From contig NZ_JAPDDS010000017.1 in the NCBI RefSeq assembly GCF_025950085.1, forward strand, positions 56,223 to 120,222: a stretch of DNA of 64,000 nt, read 5' to 3'. How positions within the stretch are numbered: position 1 is the stretch's first letter; each line of letters starts with the position of its first letter. Source of the stretch: Luteolibacter flavescens (GTDB lineage: Bacteria > Verrucomicrobiota > Verrucomicrobiia > Verrucomicrobiales > Akkermansiaceae). Of this stretch, positions 25,511 to 33,640 are shown piece by piece. Both the position numbers and the translations under genes were made by a program. Under the pieces are notes generated by a model. The model was not told the origin of the DNA. It saw only the letters and a program-made list of their open reading frames with translations, and did not search any database.

Positions 25511-25720
25511 TCACAGGGTCAAGAACCACACGCCCAATGCGAAACCACCGATCCAGACGGCACCGATGTGGGCGAGGCCGAAGCTGCGGGCACCCGGAGT
25601 TTCCGCGCGGTGATCGTGGTGAGGGCCGAAGAGCGCGCTGTATTTCACGACGAGCCAGCCTCCGAGAATGGTCCAGCCGATGAGAAAGAGGACGATGAAA
25701 ATCTTGATGATGAGTGGCAT
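25511..25720 (-). CDS. small membrane protein (69 aa)
   Basis: A two-span membrane protein: hydrophobic residues 2-25 (IIKIFIVLFLIGWTILGGWL) and 47-68 (GLAHIGAVWIGGFALGVWF) with a His-rich loop between (FGPHHDHRAE). The loop histidines could bind metal, but that is speculation. It is divergent from the MocR gene, so their promoters share 25721-25863. Confidence 0.65.
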   Translation of the reverse strand: MPLIIKIFIVLFLIGWTILGGWLVVKYSALFGPHHDHRAETPGARSFGLAHIGAVWIGGFALGVWFLTL

Positions 25721-25762
25721 GGCCGACGGACCAACCCTAGGGCAACGCGCCGGCTTTCACAG

Positions 25763-25804
25763 GTACAGATTCGGGAAAATCGCATCAGTACAGAATCTGT
25801 ACTG
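25763..25804 (+). promoter_or_regulatory. candidate operator for the MocR-type regulator
   Basis: A perfect 9-base inverted repeat with one central base (25786-25794 and 25796-25804) reads CAGTACAGA-A-TCTGTACTG. A further copy of the half-site, GTACAGATTC, lies at 25763-25772. MocR regulators bind such direct and inverted repeats near their own promoters, so autoregulation and control of the divergent small gene are plausible. Confidence 0.65.
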
Positions 25805-25863
25805 CATTCCAATCCGCCGGGCTGTATCTGGCAGGGAGCCACAAATCCCTCATCCTACACGCC

Positions 25864-27279
25864 ATGCCCACGCTACTGCCGCTGCATCAGGAGCTCTCCG
25901 GAAAGCTCGCGGGATTGATCCGTGCCGGCACTTTCCCGGCTGGCTCGCGCTTTCCCTCGATCCGCCACACCAGCCGCGAGCACCGCGTGAGCATCTCCAC
26001 GGTGATGGAGGCGTATCGCCATCTGGAAGACGAGGGCCACATCGAGGCGCGCCCGCGGTCCGGCTACTTCGTCGCGCCGCCGAAGATCTCCACGGATCGC
26101 TTTCCCACCACGGCTAGGAAGGCATCCCGGCCGCTGAAGGTCGGCTCGATCGTCGAGACCATCATGGACACCGCGGGGAATCCGGACTTCGTCCCCTTTG
26201 GCACGGCGGCACCGGGCGACGGAATCGTGCCGGAGTCAAAGCTGGCGGTGATCACCCGCGAGGTGATGCGCAAGCACGGCGCAGGGGCACTGCGCTATAC
26301 CCCGCCGCAGGGTCGACGCGAACTCCGCACCGCGCTCTCTCGCAGGCTCTACGACATCGGCCTGAAGGTCGCGCCGGATGAAATCGTCACCACCCAGGGA
26401 GCGACCGAGGGCATCCTGCTCGCGCTGCGGGCGACGACGAAGACCGGCGACGTGGTGGCCGTCGAATCGCCCTCCTATTTCGGCACGCTGAATCTGATCC
26501 GCGACCTCGGCCTGCGGGTCATCGAGATCCCGGTCGATCCGCGCACCGGCATGGTCATCGACGCCCTCGCGGCTGCATTGAAAAAGCACACCATCGCCGC
26601 CTGCATCGTGCAGCCGCATTTCCAGAATCCCATCGGCAGCGTGATGCCGGAGTCTCACAAGAAGGCTCTGGCAGACCTCGCGGAGGCGCACGACTTCACG
26701 ATCATCGAGGACGATGTGTATGGCGATCTCTCACACGACGGGATACGCCCGCCATCGATCGCGATCCACAGCGACCGCGTGATCCACTGCGGCTCCGTAT
26801 CGAAGACCATCGCGCCCGGCCTGCGTGTGGGCTGGCTGGTGCCCGGCTCCCATCTCGCGGAGATCCGTCGGCTGAAAGGCATCCAGTGCCCGTGGAATGG
26901 CACGCTTTCGGAGCTCGTCATCGCGGGCTTCCTCGATGCCGGTGGCTATGACCGCCACCTGCGGCGCATCCGCGGGCTCTATGCCGAGCAGTGCGCCCGC
27001 TCGCGGGAGGCGGTGCTGCAGCACTTTCCCGACTACGCCCGCGTGAATCACCCGGCAGGGGGCTTCGTCCTGTGGGTGGAGATGCCTGCCGGATTTGACT
27101 CGCAGGCATTCACCCAGGCCGCGCTGAAGAAGGGCATCAGCCTCTCGCCCGGCACGATCTTCTCCGCATCCGGCGGGCTGAATCACTGCTTCCGCCTGAG
27201 CTGCGGCTTCGCCTTCGGAGAGCGCACGCTGGAAGCCATCGCCACTCTCGGCCAACTCGCACCACATCACCGCTCATGA
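25864..27279 (+). CDS. MocR-type regulator (GntR HTH with aminotransferase domain)
   Basis: A 471-residue protein with a GntR winged-helix N-terminus (about 1-75: FPSIRHTSREHRVSISTVMEAYRHLEDEGHI) joined to a fold-type I aminotransferase-like domain. The PLP lysine is in GSVSKTIAPGLRVGW near residue 314, and EDDVYGDL contains the cofactor-contacting residues. MocR proteins act as PLP-responsive transcription regulators, sometimes of vitamin B6 or amino-acid transport genes. The overlap ATGA with the EamA gene and the palindrome upstream make a self-contained regulator-exporter unit. Aminotransferase activity without regulation is an alternative. Confidence 0.9.
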   Translation: MPTLLPLHQELSGKLAGLIRAGTFPAGSRFPSIRHTSREHRVSISTVMEAYRHLEDEGHIEARPRSGYFVAPPKISTDRFPTTARKASRPLKVGSIVETIMDTAGNPDFVPFGTAAPGDGIVPESKLAVITREVMRKHGAGALRYTPPQGRRELRTALSRRLYDIGLKVAPDEIVTTQGATEGILLALRATTKTGDVVAVESPSYFGTLNLIRDLGLRVIEIPVDPRTGMVIDALAAALKKHTIAACIVQPHFQNPIGSVMPESHKKALADLAEAHDFTIIEDDVYGDLSHDGIRPPSIAIHSDRVIHCGSVSKTIAPGLRVGWLVPGSHLAEIRRLKGIQCPWNGTLSELVIAGFLDAGGYDRHLRRIRGLYAEQCARSREAVLQHFPDYARVNHPAGGFVLWVEMPAGFDSQAFTQAALKKGISLSPGTIFSASGGLNHCFRLSCGFAFGERTLEAIATLGQLAPHHRS

Positions 27280-28175
27280 ATGCTTCCCGTAGAATGGTGC
27301 TTGCGGACGCCACCGGTACATCCACCGCGACAGCGTGGGGAAACGGGCTGGCGGGCATCGTGATCTTCAGCGGCTCCCTGCCCGCCACGCGATTGGCAGT
27401 GGCGGATTTCTCACCGATCTTCCTGACGTCGGCGCGCGCGGTGATCGCGGCATTGCTCGGCTCGGCTTGTCTGTTTGCCCTCCGCCAGAATCGTCCGACA
27501 CGGGCGGACCTGCTGCCACTGGCCATCGTGGCGCTGGGCGTGGTCGTCGGCTTCCCCCTGTTGACGGCGCTGGCCCTGCAGCACATCACGGCGGCGCACT
27601 CGGTCGTCTTCATCGGACTGATGCCGCTTTCCACGGCCATCTTCGGCGTGCTGCGCGGCGGCGAGCGGCCGAAGCCCGCCTTCTGGCTCTTCTCGATCAC
27701 GGGCGCGGTGACCGTGGCTGGATTCGCCTTTTCACGCGGCGGTGCGGGGGTGCTCACGGGCGATCTGCTGATGATCGCCTCCATCCTCCTGTGCGGGCTC
27801 GGCTATGCGGAAGGAGCCACGCTTTCACGGAGGCTCGGTGGCTGGCAGGTCATCTCTTGGGCGCTGGTGCTGGCGCTGCCGGTGATGGCGGGGATCGCGT
27901 GGTTCACCTTGCCCAGCGCGTGGGGCGGCATCGGGCTCCCGGCATGGCTTGGCCTCGGCTACGTCTCGGTCTTCAGCATGCTCATCGGATTTGTCTTCTG
28001 GTACCGCGCATTGGCGCTGGGCGGCATCGCCGGGGTCGGCCAGTTGCAATTGCTCCAGCCTTTCCTGGGCCTGCTGCTTGCAGCGCTGCTGCTGCACGAG
28101 GCGGTGGCATGGACGATGGTCGCCTCCACGCTGGTGGTCGTTTTGTGCGTTGCGGGAGCGAAGCGCTTCGCCTGA
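27276..28175 (+). CDS. EamA family drug/metabolite exporter
   Basis: A 299-residue membrane transporter with about ten hydrophobic segments arranged as two homologous EamA halves. The repeats are visible in TSARAVIAALLGSACLFAL and the C-terminal GLLLAALLLHEAVAWTMV. Starts with an ATGA overlap of the MocR stop, so it is translationally coupled and probably regulated by it. EamA exporters commonly move amino acids, vitamins or other metabolites out of the cell; the substrate is unknown here, though MocR/EamA pairings are recurrent. Confidence 0.88.
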   Translation: MNASRRMVLADATGTSTATAWGNGLAGIVIFSGSLPATRLAVADFSPIFLTSARAVIAALLGSACLFALRQNRPTRADLLPLAIVALGVVVGFPLLTALALQHITAAHSVVFIGLMPLSTAIFGVLRGGERPKPAFWLFSITGAVTVAGFAFSRGGAGVLTGDLLMIASILLCGLGYAEGATLSRRLGGWQVISWALVLALPVMAGIAWFTLPSAWGGIGLPAWLGLGYVSVFSMLIGFVFWYRALALGGIAGVGQLQLLQPFLGLLLAALLLHEAVAWTMVASTLVVVLCVAGAKRFA

Positions 28176-28200
28176 AATCCGGGTGCGTTTGTCGTGGCTT

Positions 28201-28845
28201 ATGTACATCCCGCCCCATTTCGAAGAGTCGCGTCCGGAGGAGATTGAAAGGATCATCCGGGAGCACCCGCTCGGCACGGTCACCTATCACACGCCTTCCG
28301 GTCCGGATGCCGTCCACATTCCCTTCGTGCTGCGGAGGAGCGGCGACGGGAACGGAACGCTGCACTCCCACGTGGCGAGGAAGAACCCCATCTGGCAGCA
28401 GGTCGCGGAGGGCGGCGAAGTGCTGGTGATCTTCCACGGCACGCAGGCCTACATCTCGCCGAACTGGTATCCCAGCAAGCACGAGACGCACCGCATGGTG
28501 CCGACATGGAATTACCAGGTGGTCCACGTCCGCGGAACCATCCGCTTCATCACAGATCCGAAGTCGCTGCGCGCCTCCGTGGCCCTCCTGACGCACGCGA
28601 ATGAGACCCGCGTCCAAGAGGAAAAGCCCTGGTCGTTGGGCGACGCCGAACCCGGCTACGTCGCCGGATTGCTGGAAGAGATCGTGGGGGTGGAAATCAC
28701 CATCTCCGGGATGACCGGGATTTCGAAACTCAGCCAGAACCGCGACCGGCGGGACAAGGACGGCGTCGTGAACTCGCTCTGCCAGCGCGGCGAGTCCGCC
28801 ATGGCAGACGCGATTGAAAAAGCATGGCCCGGGGACAAGGATTGA
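28201..28845 (+). CDS. PaiB-like FMN-binding protein
   Basis: A 214-residue protein resembling PaiB, a flavin-fold protein annotated as a negative regulator of sporulation and degradative enzymes in Bacillus. Visible family phrases: MYIPPHFEE at the start, HIPFVLRR, LHSHVARKNPIWQQV, YISPNWYPSK, VPTWNYQVVHVRG and a C-terminal KLSQNR. The fold is the split-barrel FMN-binding type. It starts 25 bases after EamA and may belong to the same transcript. A flavin-dependent role rather than DNA binding is equally possible. Confidence 0.85.
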   Translation: MYIPPHFEESRPEEIERIIREHPLGTVTYHTPSGPDAVHIPFVLRRSGDGNGTLHSHVARKNPIWQQVAEGGEVLVIFHGTQAYISPNWYPSKHETHRMVPTWNYQVVHVRGTIRFITDPKSLRASVALLTHANETRVQEEKPWSLGDAEPGYVAGLLEEIVGVEITISGMTGISKLSQNRDRRDKDGVVNSLCQRGESAMADAIEKAWPGDKD

Positions 28846-28862
28846 GCCCCGCGGCAGGACAT

Positions 28863-29129
28863 TCAGCCGCCCTGCTTCGCCCGGCGCAGGTCCCACAAGT
28901 ACCAGCCTTCCACCTTCTCGCGTGCCCACGGTGTCTTCCGCAGGAAGGTGAGGCTGGATTTGATGCTGGGGTTTTCCAGAAAGCACCGGACGCGGATGCG
29001 GCGACCCATTTCCTCCCAGCCGTAGCGCTCCTGCAGCGTGCGGACGATGGTCTCCAGCGTCACGCCGTGGAGAGGATCGCGCGGGTGCTCGCGCGGTGCG
29101 GTCTCGGGTTTTTGCTCCTCCTCGCTCAT
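28863..29129 (-). CDS. VF530-like protein (DUF2132)
   Basis: An 88-residue protein matching the small VF530/DUF2132 family: DPLHGVTLETIV, YGWEEMGRRIRVRCF, then NPSIKSSLTFLRKTPWAREKVE. A member from Vibrio fischeri (VF530) has a solved fold and is described as DNA-binding; the cellular role is unclear. It overlaps the DUF5069 stop by an ATGA, so it is coupled to that gene. The charged N-terminus of about 18 residues is variable. Confidence 0.85.
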   Translation of the reverse strand: MSEEEQKPETAPREHPRDPLHGVTLETIVRTLQERYGWEEMGRRIRVRCFLENPSIKSSLTFLRKTPWAREKVEGWYLWDLRRAKQGG

Positions 29130-29551
29130 GGCTTTCGGCCCTCGTCGTATTCGTAGAAGTCGAACATCGTCATGAGATCGTCGTGCGCGCCGAATCCCCC
29201 GTCAGCCTTGGCTTTCCCGAAGAATTCCGAGCCACCATCCTCATCCCGCCAGCCGCGCTTCCGAGCGAAGCCATTCCACACGAGGTAGTCGATGGCTTCC
29301 AGTCCCCGGCCGTTTTCCAGGCACCAAGCCAGCGTCTCCTCGTCGCTCGCGCCACCGAGCACCCGGGCCTTCACCGCCTCGTAGTCCACGCGGAGGAATC
29401 CGCAGAGCCGGCCATCGAAGCCCTTGCCCAGATAGCCGTGGTAATCCTTTCCGAGCTCCCCGGCGCCATGCAGGCGGATCTTGTCGCACATGCGGGGGAA
29501 ATAGACCAATCCGCCGGTCTCATCGTAGGCGCTGCGGGGAAATCTGGGCAC
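29126..29551 (-). CDS. DUF5069 domain protein
   Basis: A 141-residue protein of the uncharacterised DUF5069 family, recognisable by FPRSAYDETGGLVYFPRMCDKIRLHGAG, the LGKGFDGRLCGFL segment and the DEETLAWCLENG helix. Starts with GTG. The middle and C-terminal part has the (W)NGFARKRGWRDE stretch. No membrane segment. It is followed by the VF530-like gene in a two-gene operon. The biochemical function is unknown. Confidence 0.85.
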   Translation of the reverse strand: MPRFPRSAYDETGGLVYFPRMCDKIRLHGAGELGKDYHGYLGKGFDGRLCGFLRVDYEAVKARVLGGASDEETLAWCLENGRGLEAIDYLVWNGFARKRGWRDEDGGSEFFGKAKADGGFGAHDDLMTMFDFYEYDEGRKP

Positions 29552-29674
29552 ACCCGGATACTCGCAGGATCGCGCCGCCGCGCAATCGTCATGACACGGG
29601 CGGGACGACCGCAGGAAATCCGCTTGCCGGACCGCCCCGAGTCTGGTTCATTCCCGCCCGTTCCGCGAGGTAAC

Positions 29675-29749
29675 GCCGATGTAGCTCAGGGGTAGAGCAG
29701 GTCATTCGTAATGATCAGGTCGGGGGTTCAATTCCCTTCATCGGCTCCA
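29675..29749 (+). tRNA. tRNA-Thr (anticodon CGT)
   Basis: A 75-base cloverleaf with a 7-base acceptor stem (GCCGATG with CATCGGC), D arm GCTC/GAGC, anticodon loop TTCGTAA giving CGT, and a T arm with TTCAATT. The CCA end is encoded at 29747-29749. Stem pairs include a few G-T wobbles. No integrase or repeat is attached to its 3' end. Confidence 0.93.
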
Positions 29750-29809
29750 CTCGCGACCTTTTTCCCCGAACCACCCAAGTGGGAAGCGCTCACCGGGCGA
29801 ATGAAGCCC

Positions 29810-30010
29810 TCAGGGTTTCTTGCAGACGCTGCAGGTGCCGCCTGCCTTGCAGTGGCCGCAGTTCTTACAATTCTTGCAGGCCGTGCAGGTGCCGGTGGGA
29901 GAGCACTTCGCATTCGAGTAGTCGCAGCAGGAGGACACGGGCGCGGATACGCGGGCGAGCGGTGCGGAGCAACTGGCCAGCGCCAGAACGAGCAAGGGGA
30001 GGAATTTCAT
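29810..30010 (-). CDS. cysteine-rich lipoprotein, metallothionein-like
   Basis: A 66-residue lipoprotein precursor starting MKFLPLLVLALAS with lipobox LASC (Cys14). The mature part contains ten more cysteines arranged mainly as Cx2C spacing: CTACKNCKNCGHC at 42-54 and CSVCKKP at the C-terminus, with one His inside. The pattern suggests thiolate binding of metal ions (metallothionein-like) or disulfide clusters at the cell surface. Longer in-frame starts upstream would remove the lipoprotein signal and are rejected. It lies downstream of the tRNA-Thr gene on the opposite strand. Function is inferred only. Confidence 0.7.
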   Translation of the reverse strand: MKFLPLLVLALASCSAPLARVSAPVSSCCDYSNAKCSPTGTCTACKNCKNCGHCKAGGTCSVCKKP

Positions 30011-30194
30011 CGGTTGCCCGTTATCATGCCGGATGGGATATGGCAATTCATCTCCGCGGAGCGAGAGAAGACATGAATCCGTCAATCCGCGGCCCCCCCG
30101 TCCGCGCGGGCATGGATCGTGACGCCCCGGAGGAGATCGCATTGTCAGGAGACCCGGGAACCATCCTTGAGCGGCACCGGCTCTGCCGGCGAAG

Positions 30195-30839
30195 TCACCG
30201 GATTGCCTCGCTGATCTCCATCCAAATCCGGCGGGAGAAGGCACCACCGAGGATGACCTCGACCGCGGCGACCTGATGGAGCGCGATGGTGAGGATGAAG
30301 ATGAACTGGAACCAAGGCTTCCGCGTCTTGTGGCGCAGTCTCCGCTGCGCGAGGAAGGCACCGGGCCAGCCGCCAAGCAGCGAGATCAGATGGAGCTCGG
30401 CTTCCGGGATGCGCCATTGATTCTGCCCGGCCCTGTCCTTGTCACTGCGGTAGAGATGCCATGCGATTGCTGAGGCCACGATGAGCCATGCGGGCACCAC
30501 CCATTTCGGAACCGGCAGATACTCGCTGGAGAAAAGCGGCAGCACCAGCAGCACGCCGAGCAGGATCCACGCGCCAACGCCAATCCGCCCGCCCGTCACC
30601 TTCAGCGAGATGCCTTTCGCGCAAGCCCGGCCCTGCGCGTCCATGCCGAGGCGGTAGATCACCTCATCGCCCTTCCTTGGGCGACGCTGGCGGGTGGTGA
30701 ATTCCTTGATGTGTGCAAAGGCCTGCTTCCCCTCATGCTCCACCCAACCGAAGCCCTTCGCATCATCCCACTGGACAAGCTTGCCGGTCAGCTCGCCACC
30801 ACCGGAGGTGGAGGCCTGATTTGAGGGTGATCCGTTCAT
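30195..30839 (-). CDS. cold-shock-like domain and DUF1294 membrane protein
   Basis: A 214-residue protein with a CSD-like OB fold at about 18-80 (GKLVQWDDAKGFGWVEHEGK, AFAHIKEF) containing the KGFGW RNP-like motif, then hydrophobic segments near 86-105, 112-128 and 180-197. Its C-terminal part carries HLISLLGGWPGAFLAQRRLRHKT, the mark of the DUF1294 family. CSD-DUF1294 fusions are widespread and unexplained; the soluble part may bind nucleic acid at the inner membrane. Its start overlaps the stop of the NERD gene (ATGA), so the two are coupled. Confidence 0.88.
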   Translation of the reverse strand: MNGSPSNQASTSGGGELTGKLVQWDDAKGFGWVEHEGKQAFAHIKEFTTRQRRPRKGDEVIYRLGMDAQGRACAKGISLKVTGGRIGVGAWILLGVLLVLPLFSSEYLPVPKWVVPAWLIVASAIAWHLYRSDKDRAGQNQWRIPEAELHLISLLGGWPGAFLAQRRLRHKTRKPWFQFIFILTIALHQVAAVEVILGGAFSRRIWMEISEAIR

Positions 30840-31753
30840 AAGATGTCAACGTTGCGGCACTGATGCTCGATGCGATCACCTATCCTCTGCACTTCTTCGG
30901 CGCTCAGCCTTGGGTGCAGGTTGAACTCTGACAGGCGTTTCACCAAACGCTGCGGATTCAGGACGAGCATGTCGGCAATCGTGGTTTCGTCGGTGAACCA
31001 GCCGGGCATCGCCAAGACTGGGAATACGGGCACCTTCCGTACAGCCGATCCAGTGATCCACTTCGAAAGATCTTCGGCGGCACTCCTTACCTGGTTCAGA
31101 GGCTTCCTCATTTTTCGGCCATTCGGAAGAACGAGGGCATCAGCCTCGGATCTGACCCTGTGGCTGACGTTTCCGTCCCTCAGCTCTCCATTGGGCTGCC
31201 GGTAGGTCTTCGTCTCGATGGCGAACACGCCGGTAGGCCCCACCACGATGTGATCGATGTTGAAGTCGGTTTGTTTCCCTCCCGCTTTCATATCGAAGAG
31301 GAAATCGTGATAGACCCGAAACCCATGCGGAGAGAGCCCTGCAAGCTTTTCCGCAACGTAGCGTTCTCCCTCGAATCCAAGCCGATACTGCCGTAATAGT
31401 TTCCGATTCTTGCAGATTTTCTTCCAGAGAAGCATTCCCGCCAACGCACCGATCGAGATAACGACGGCCCACACAATCAGATTTTCGATCCAATTGCTGC
31501 CAGTCGCGATGAAGACCATCAGCCCTGGAAACATCATGGCGAAACTCAGCAAAATCACTTGCTCGTGCAGTCTCTCACGAAGGTCGTCGATCTTCAGCCG
31601 CAGGCTTTCCCCCGGAGGCCTGAGCATCTTCTCTTTGAAGGGGGATCTACTGCGTCTCTTTTCCTCGGCCACCATCCTTCGCAAGCCATACCAGAAGAGG
31701 GCGAACGCTCCGACGATGAGAAAACCTCCTACCAAAATCCTCACATAGATCAT
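30836..31753 (-). CDS. NERD (nuclease-related) domain membrane protein
   Basis: A 305-residue protein with hydrophobic helices at about 4-25 and two more near 67-110. The NERD domain spans about 125-250: LGFEGERYVAEKLAGL, then FLFDMKAGGKQTDFNIDHIVVGPTGVFAIETKTY with the D..E-x-K pattern of restriction-nuclease-like folds. NERD domains are predicted DNA-processing nucleases. Cotranscribed with the CSD-DUF1294 gene, giving a pair that couples two nucleic-acid-related domains with membranes. Catalysis has not been shown here. Confidence 0.85.
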   Translation of the reverse strand: MIYVRILVGGFLIVGAFALFWYGLRRMVAEEKRRSRSPFKEKMLRPPGESLRLKIDDLRERLHEQVILLSFAMMFPGLMVFIATGSNWIENLIVWAVVISIGALAGMLLWKKICKNRKLLRQYRLGFEGERYVAEKLAGLSPHGFRVYHDFLFDMKAGGKQTDFNIDHIVVGPTGVFAIETKTYRQPNGELRDGNVSHRVRSEADALVLPNGRKMRKPLNQVRSAAEDLSKWITGSAVRKVPVFPVLAMPGWFTDETTIADMLVLNPQRLVKRLSEFNLHPRLSAEEVQRIGDRIEHQCRNVDIL

Positions 31754-31895
31754 TGCCCGAACCCTTCCCGAATCTCGTTTTCGCCCGTCGATTTCATTAA
31801 CTTTTCACCCTATCTATCAGACGCCCCTGTAACGACGCAACCCTCGCATCTTGACTGCAACCATTGGTTTCAGCCATACGTGGCGCTGTGGTGTA

Positions 31896-32288
31896 TCAGC
31901 GTCGCCGCCATGTGAAGGCCGACTCCCCCGCCACCCCAATCCCCACCCCGACCGTGTAGCAGATCAGATCCGTGGCGACCCAGCCGCGGCCGAGGACGAG
32001 GGCCCCCAGGCGGGTGGCGCGGATGCGATTGAGCCAGTCCACGTCGATGAGCTGGCTGAATTCCACCGCGAAGGAAATGCCGAGAGCCGAGAAACCGAGC
32101 GCCACCGTGCTTGCCCGCGGGAAGAGAAAGCCGAGGCCGAGGAAGACCATGGTGGCCCACAGGACATCGCCCGCGTAGGTGCGGATGAAGTGCGGGAGGA
32201 TGAACGGGGCGAACGACGAGCGCGTGAATAGCCCGACGGCTATGACCACCGCGATCGCCCCTGCATATGCCAGCCGGCTCCTCTGCAC
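31896..32288 (-). CDS. DUF2809 family membrane protein
   Basis: A 130-residue membrane protein with four hydrophobic segments, starting at a GTG preceded by a GGGAAGA ribosome-binding site. It contains SFAPFILPHFIRTYAGDVLWATMVF, ISFAVEFSQLI and TDLICYTVGVGIG, characteristic of DUF2809, a family of unknown function. The frame extends 51 codons further upstream without conserved character. It is divergent from the HEFAH protein gene. Confidence 0.75.
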   Translation of the reverse strand: MQRSRLAYAGAIAVVIAVGLFTRSSFAPFILPHFIRTYAGDVLWATMVFLGLGFLFPRASTVALGFSALGISFAVEFSQLIDVDWLNRIRATRLGALVLGRGWVATDLICYTVGVGIGVAGESAFTWRRR

Positions 32289-32417
32289 GGCGGAATCTTC
32301 CCAGATGCATGAATAACGCGGAATCGAAATCGTTTCATCATGGAGACCATTGCTCACGATGACGCCTGACCATTTCACTTTCGCCCCCGGATTTCCGGGC
32401 TCTATTGCTGGCCGGTG

Positions 32418-33146
32418 ATGACGATACATTCCCTCGAGCAAACCCGGCAGCGGCTCGCCCGGCTAGCCATGGGCGTCGTGCTGGTGGCGTCGATGACCTG
32501 GCCGGTTGTCGCGCGGGAACCGGGCCCGCCCGGGAAGCCCGGCACCACGTGGAATGCACCACATCACGGGACACGCCAGACCACGCCGCCCCGCGCTGCC
32601 CAGCCAAAGAGGGCCGAACCGATCCGCCGCGGCATGCAGGCACGGCCCGACCCGCGATATCGTCCGGCCGCAAATTTCGCCGAGCTCCAGGCAATCGCGG
32701 GCGAGGTGGCGAGGGCCTCCGGCCGCAAGATCAACTGGAAGCTGCGCCACGGGGAGAATCCCGGGCCGCTGGTCCGCATCCGTGGTACGCTGGCGGACTG
32801 CACCATCACCATCCATCCGCTGGCGGCGCAGAAGCTCCCCGCGAATACCTGGGCCTTCCTCTTCGGCCATGAATTCGCCCACCTCACCGAGCAACTCGGC
32901 GTTCACTCCGAGACGAATCCGGAGGTCGAGCTGAAGGCGGACATCGCCGGGGCTCGCTATGCGATGGCCGCGGGCTTCCGGCTGGATGCCTTCCTCGGCT
33001 GGGTGCTGACGGAGCCGAACAAGGAGACATCATCTCACGGATCGCTTCACCGGCGCGTGGACTCGATCGCCAAGCGCTTCGGCATCCGCCAGGAGGCTAT
33101 CCGCGCACAAGCGCAGCTCTACTCGAGATATCGGGCGAGGCACTGA
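32418..33146 (+). CDS. secreted HExxH metalloprotease-like protein
   Basis: A 242-residue protein (from ATG 32418; GTG 32415 is possible). A signal peptide covers about residues 13-33, then a Pro-rich linker. The catalytic zinc motif is HEFAH at 151-155 and a downstream ELKADIAGARYA (171-182) supplies a plausible third-ligand Glu, an arrangement like M48-type or related metallopeptidases. Length is short for M48 and no transmembrane segment follows. It is probably periplasmic. Substrate unknown. Confidence 0.7.
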   Translation: MTIHSLEQTRQRLARLAMGVVLVASMTWPVVAREPGPPGKPGTTWNAPHHGTRQTTPPRAAQPKRAEPIRRGMQARPDPRYRPAANFAELQAIAGEVARASGRKINWKLRHGENPGPLVRIRGTLADCTITIHPLAAQKLPANTWAFLFGHEFAHLTEQLGVHSETNPEVELKADIAGARYAMAAGFRLDAFLGWVLTEPNKETSSHGSLHRRVDSIAKRFGIRQEAIRAQAQLYSRYRARH

Positions 33147-33159
33147 GCCACCGGATCCG

Positions 33160-33624
33160 ATGGACGATGCCAGGGAAAACGAACTCGCCCGGGCGCTCGA
33201 TTCGCCCGATCCGGGAGTGGTGCTGGAGGCGGCGCATGCCATCCGGCACGAATGGGATCGCGCAGTTCTCCGGGCACTGGCGGAGGTGGGAGGGCGGCTT
33301 CAGAAGCGGCTGCCGGAGATGGAGTTCGACGGTGCCCTGCGAGCCAACCGCACGCACGTCGAGACCGCTTTGAAGCGCATCCGCCTGGCCATGACGGATC
33401 GGTGCCTGTGCGCGGCCTACCTGACAGAGGATCTCTACAATCCGGAGCGGGAGGCTGAAGCCGGCCGGGTGAGGTTGCTGGAATTCATCGTGGTCCCGGA
33501 GGAATACACCACGCGGTCCAGGTGCGAATGCATGGCATGCGGGGACATTTTCACCGTGGAGGAGCGCGAGTATCACTATTCGTGGTGGATCTGGCAGCGA
33601 GTGGCGACCAGGAAGAAAGGCTGA
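33160..33624 (+). CDS. hypothetical protein with zinc-binding cysteines
   Basis: A 154-residue protein of helical N-terminal part (LARALDSPDPGVVLEAAHAIR) and C-terminal region with CECMACGD, a CxC..CxxC-like metal site near residue 121, following Cys79 and Cys81 in RCLC. No signal peptide. Starts 13 bases after the metalloprotease gene. Family not recognised. Confidence 0.6.
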   Translation: MDDARENELARALDSPDPGVVLEAAHAIRHEWDRAVLRALAEVGGRLQKRLPEMEFDGALRANRTHVETALKRIRLAMTDRCLCAAYLTEDLYNPEREAEAGRVRLLEFIVVPEEYTTRSRCECMACGDIFTVEEREYHYSWWIWQRVATRKKG

Positions 33625-33640
33625 CGCGTCACGCGATCAA

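Noticed and set aside
29675..29749. tRNA-Thr as an integration site for a mobile element.
   Set aside because: No integrase and no direct repeat of the tRNA 3' end were found nearby.
30011..30194. A small gene between the Cys-rich lipoprotein and the CSD-DUF1294 gene.
   Set aside because: Open frames here are short readings with Arg/Ser-rich composition and no start-site support.
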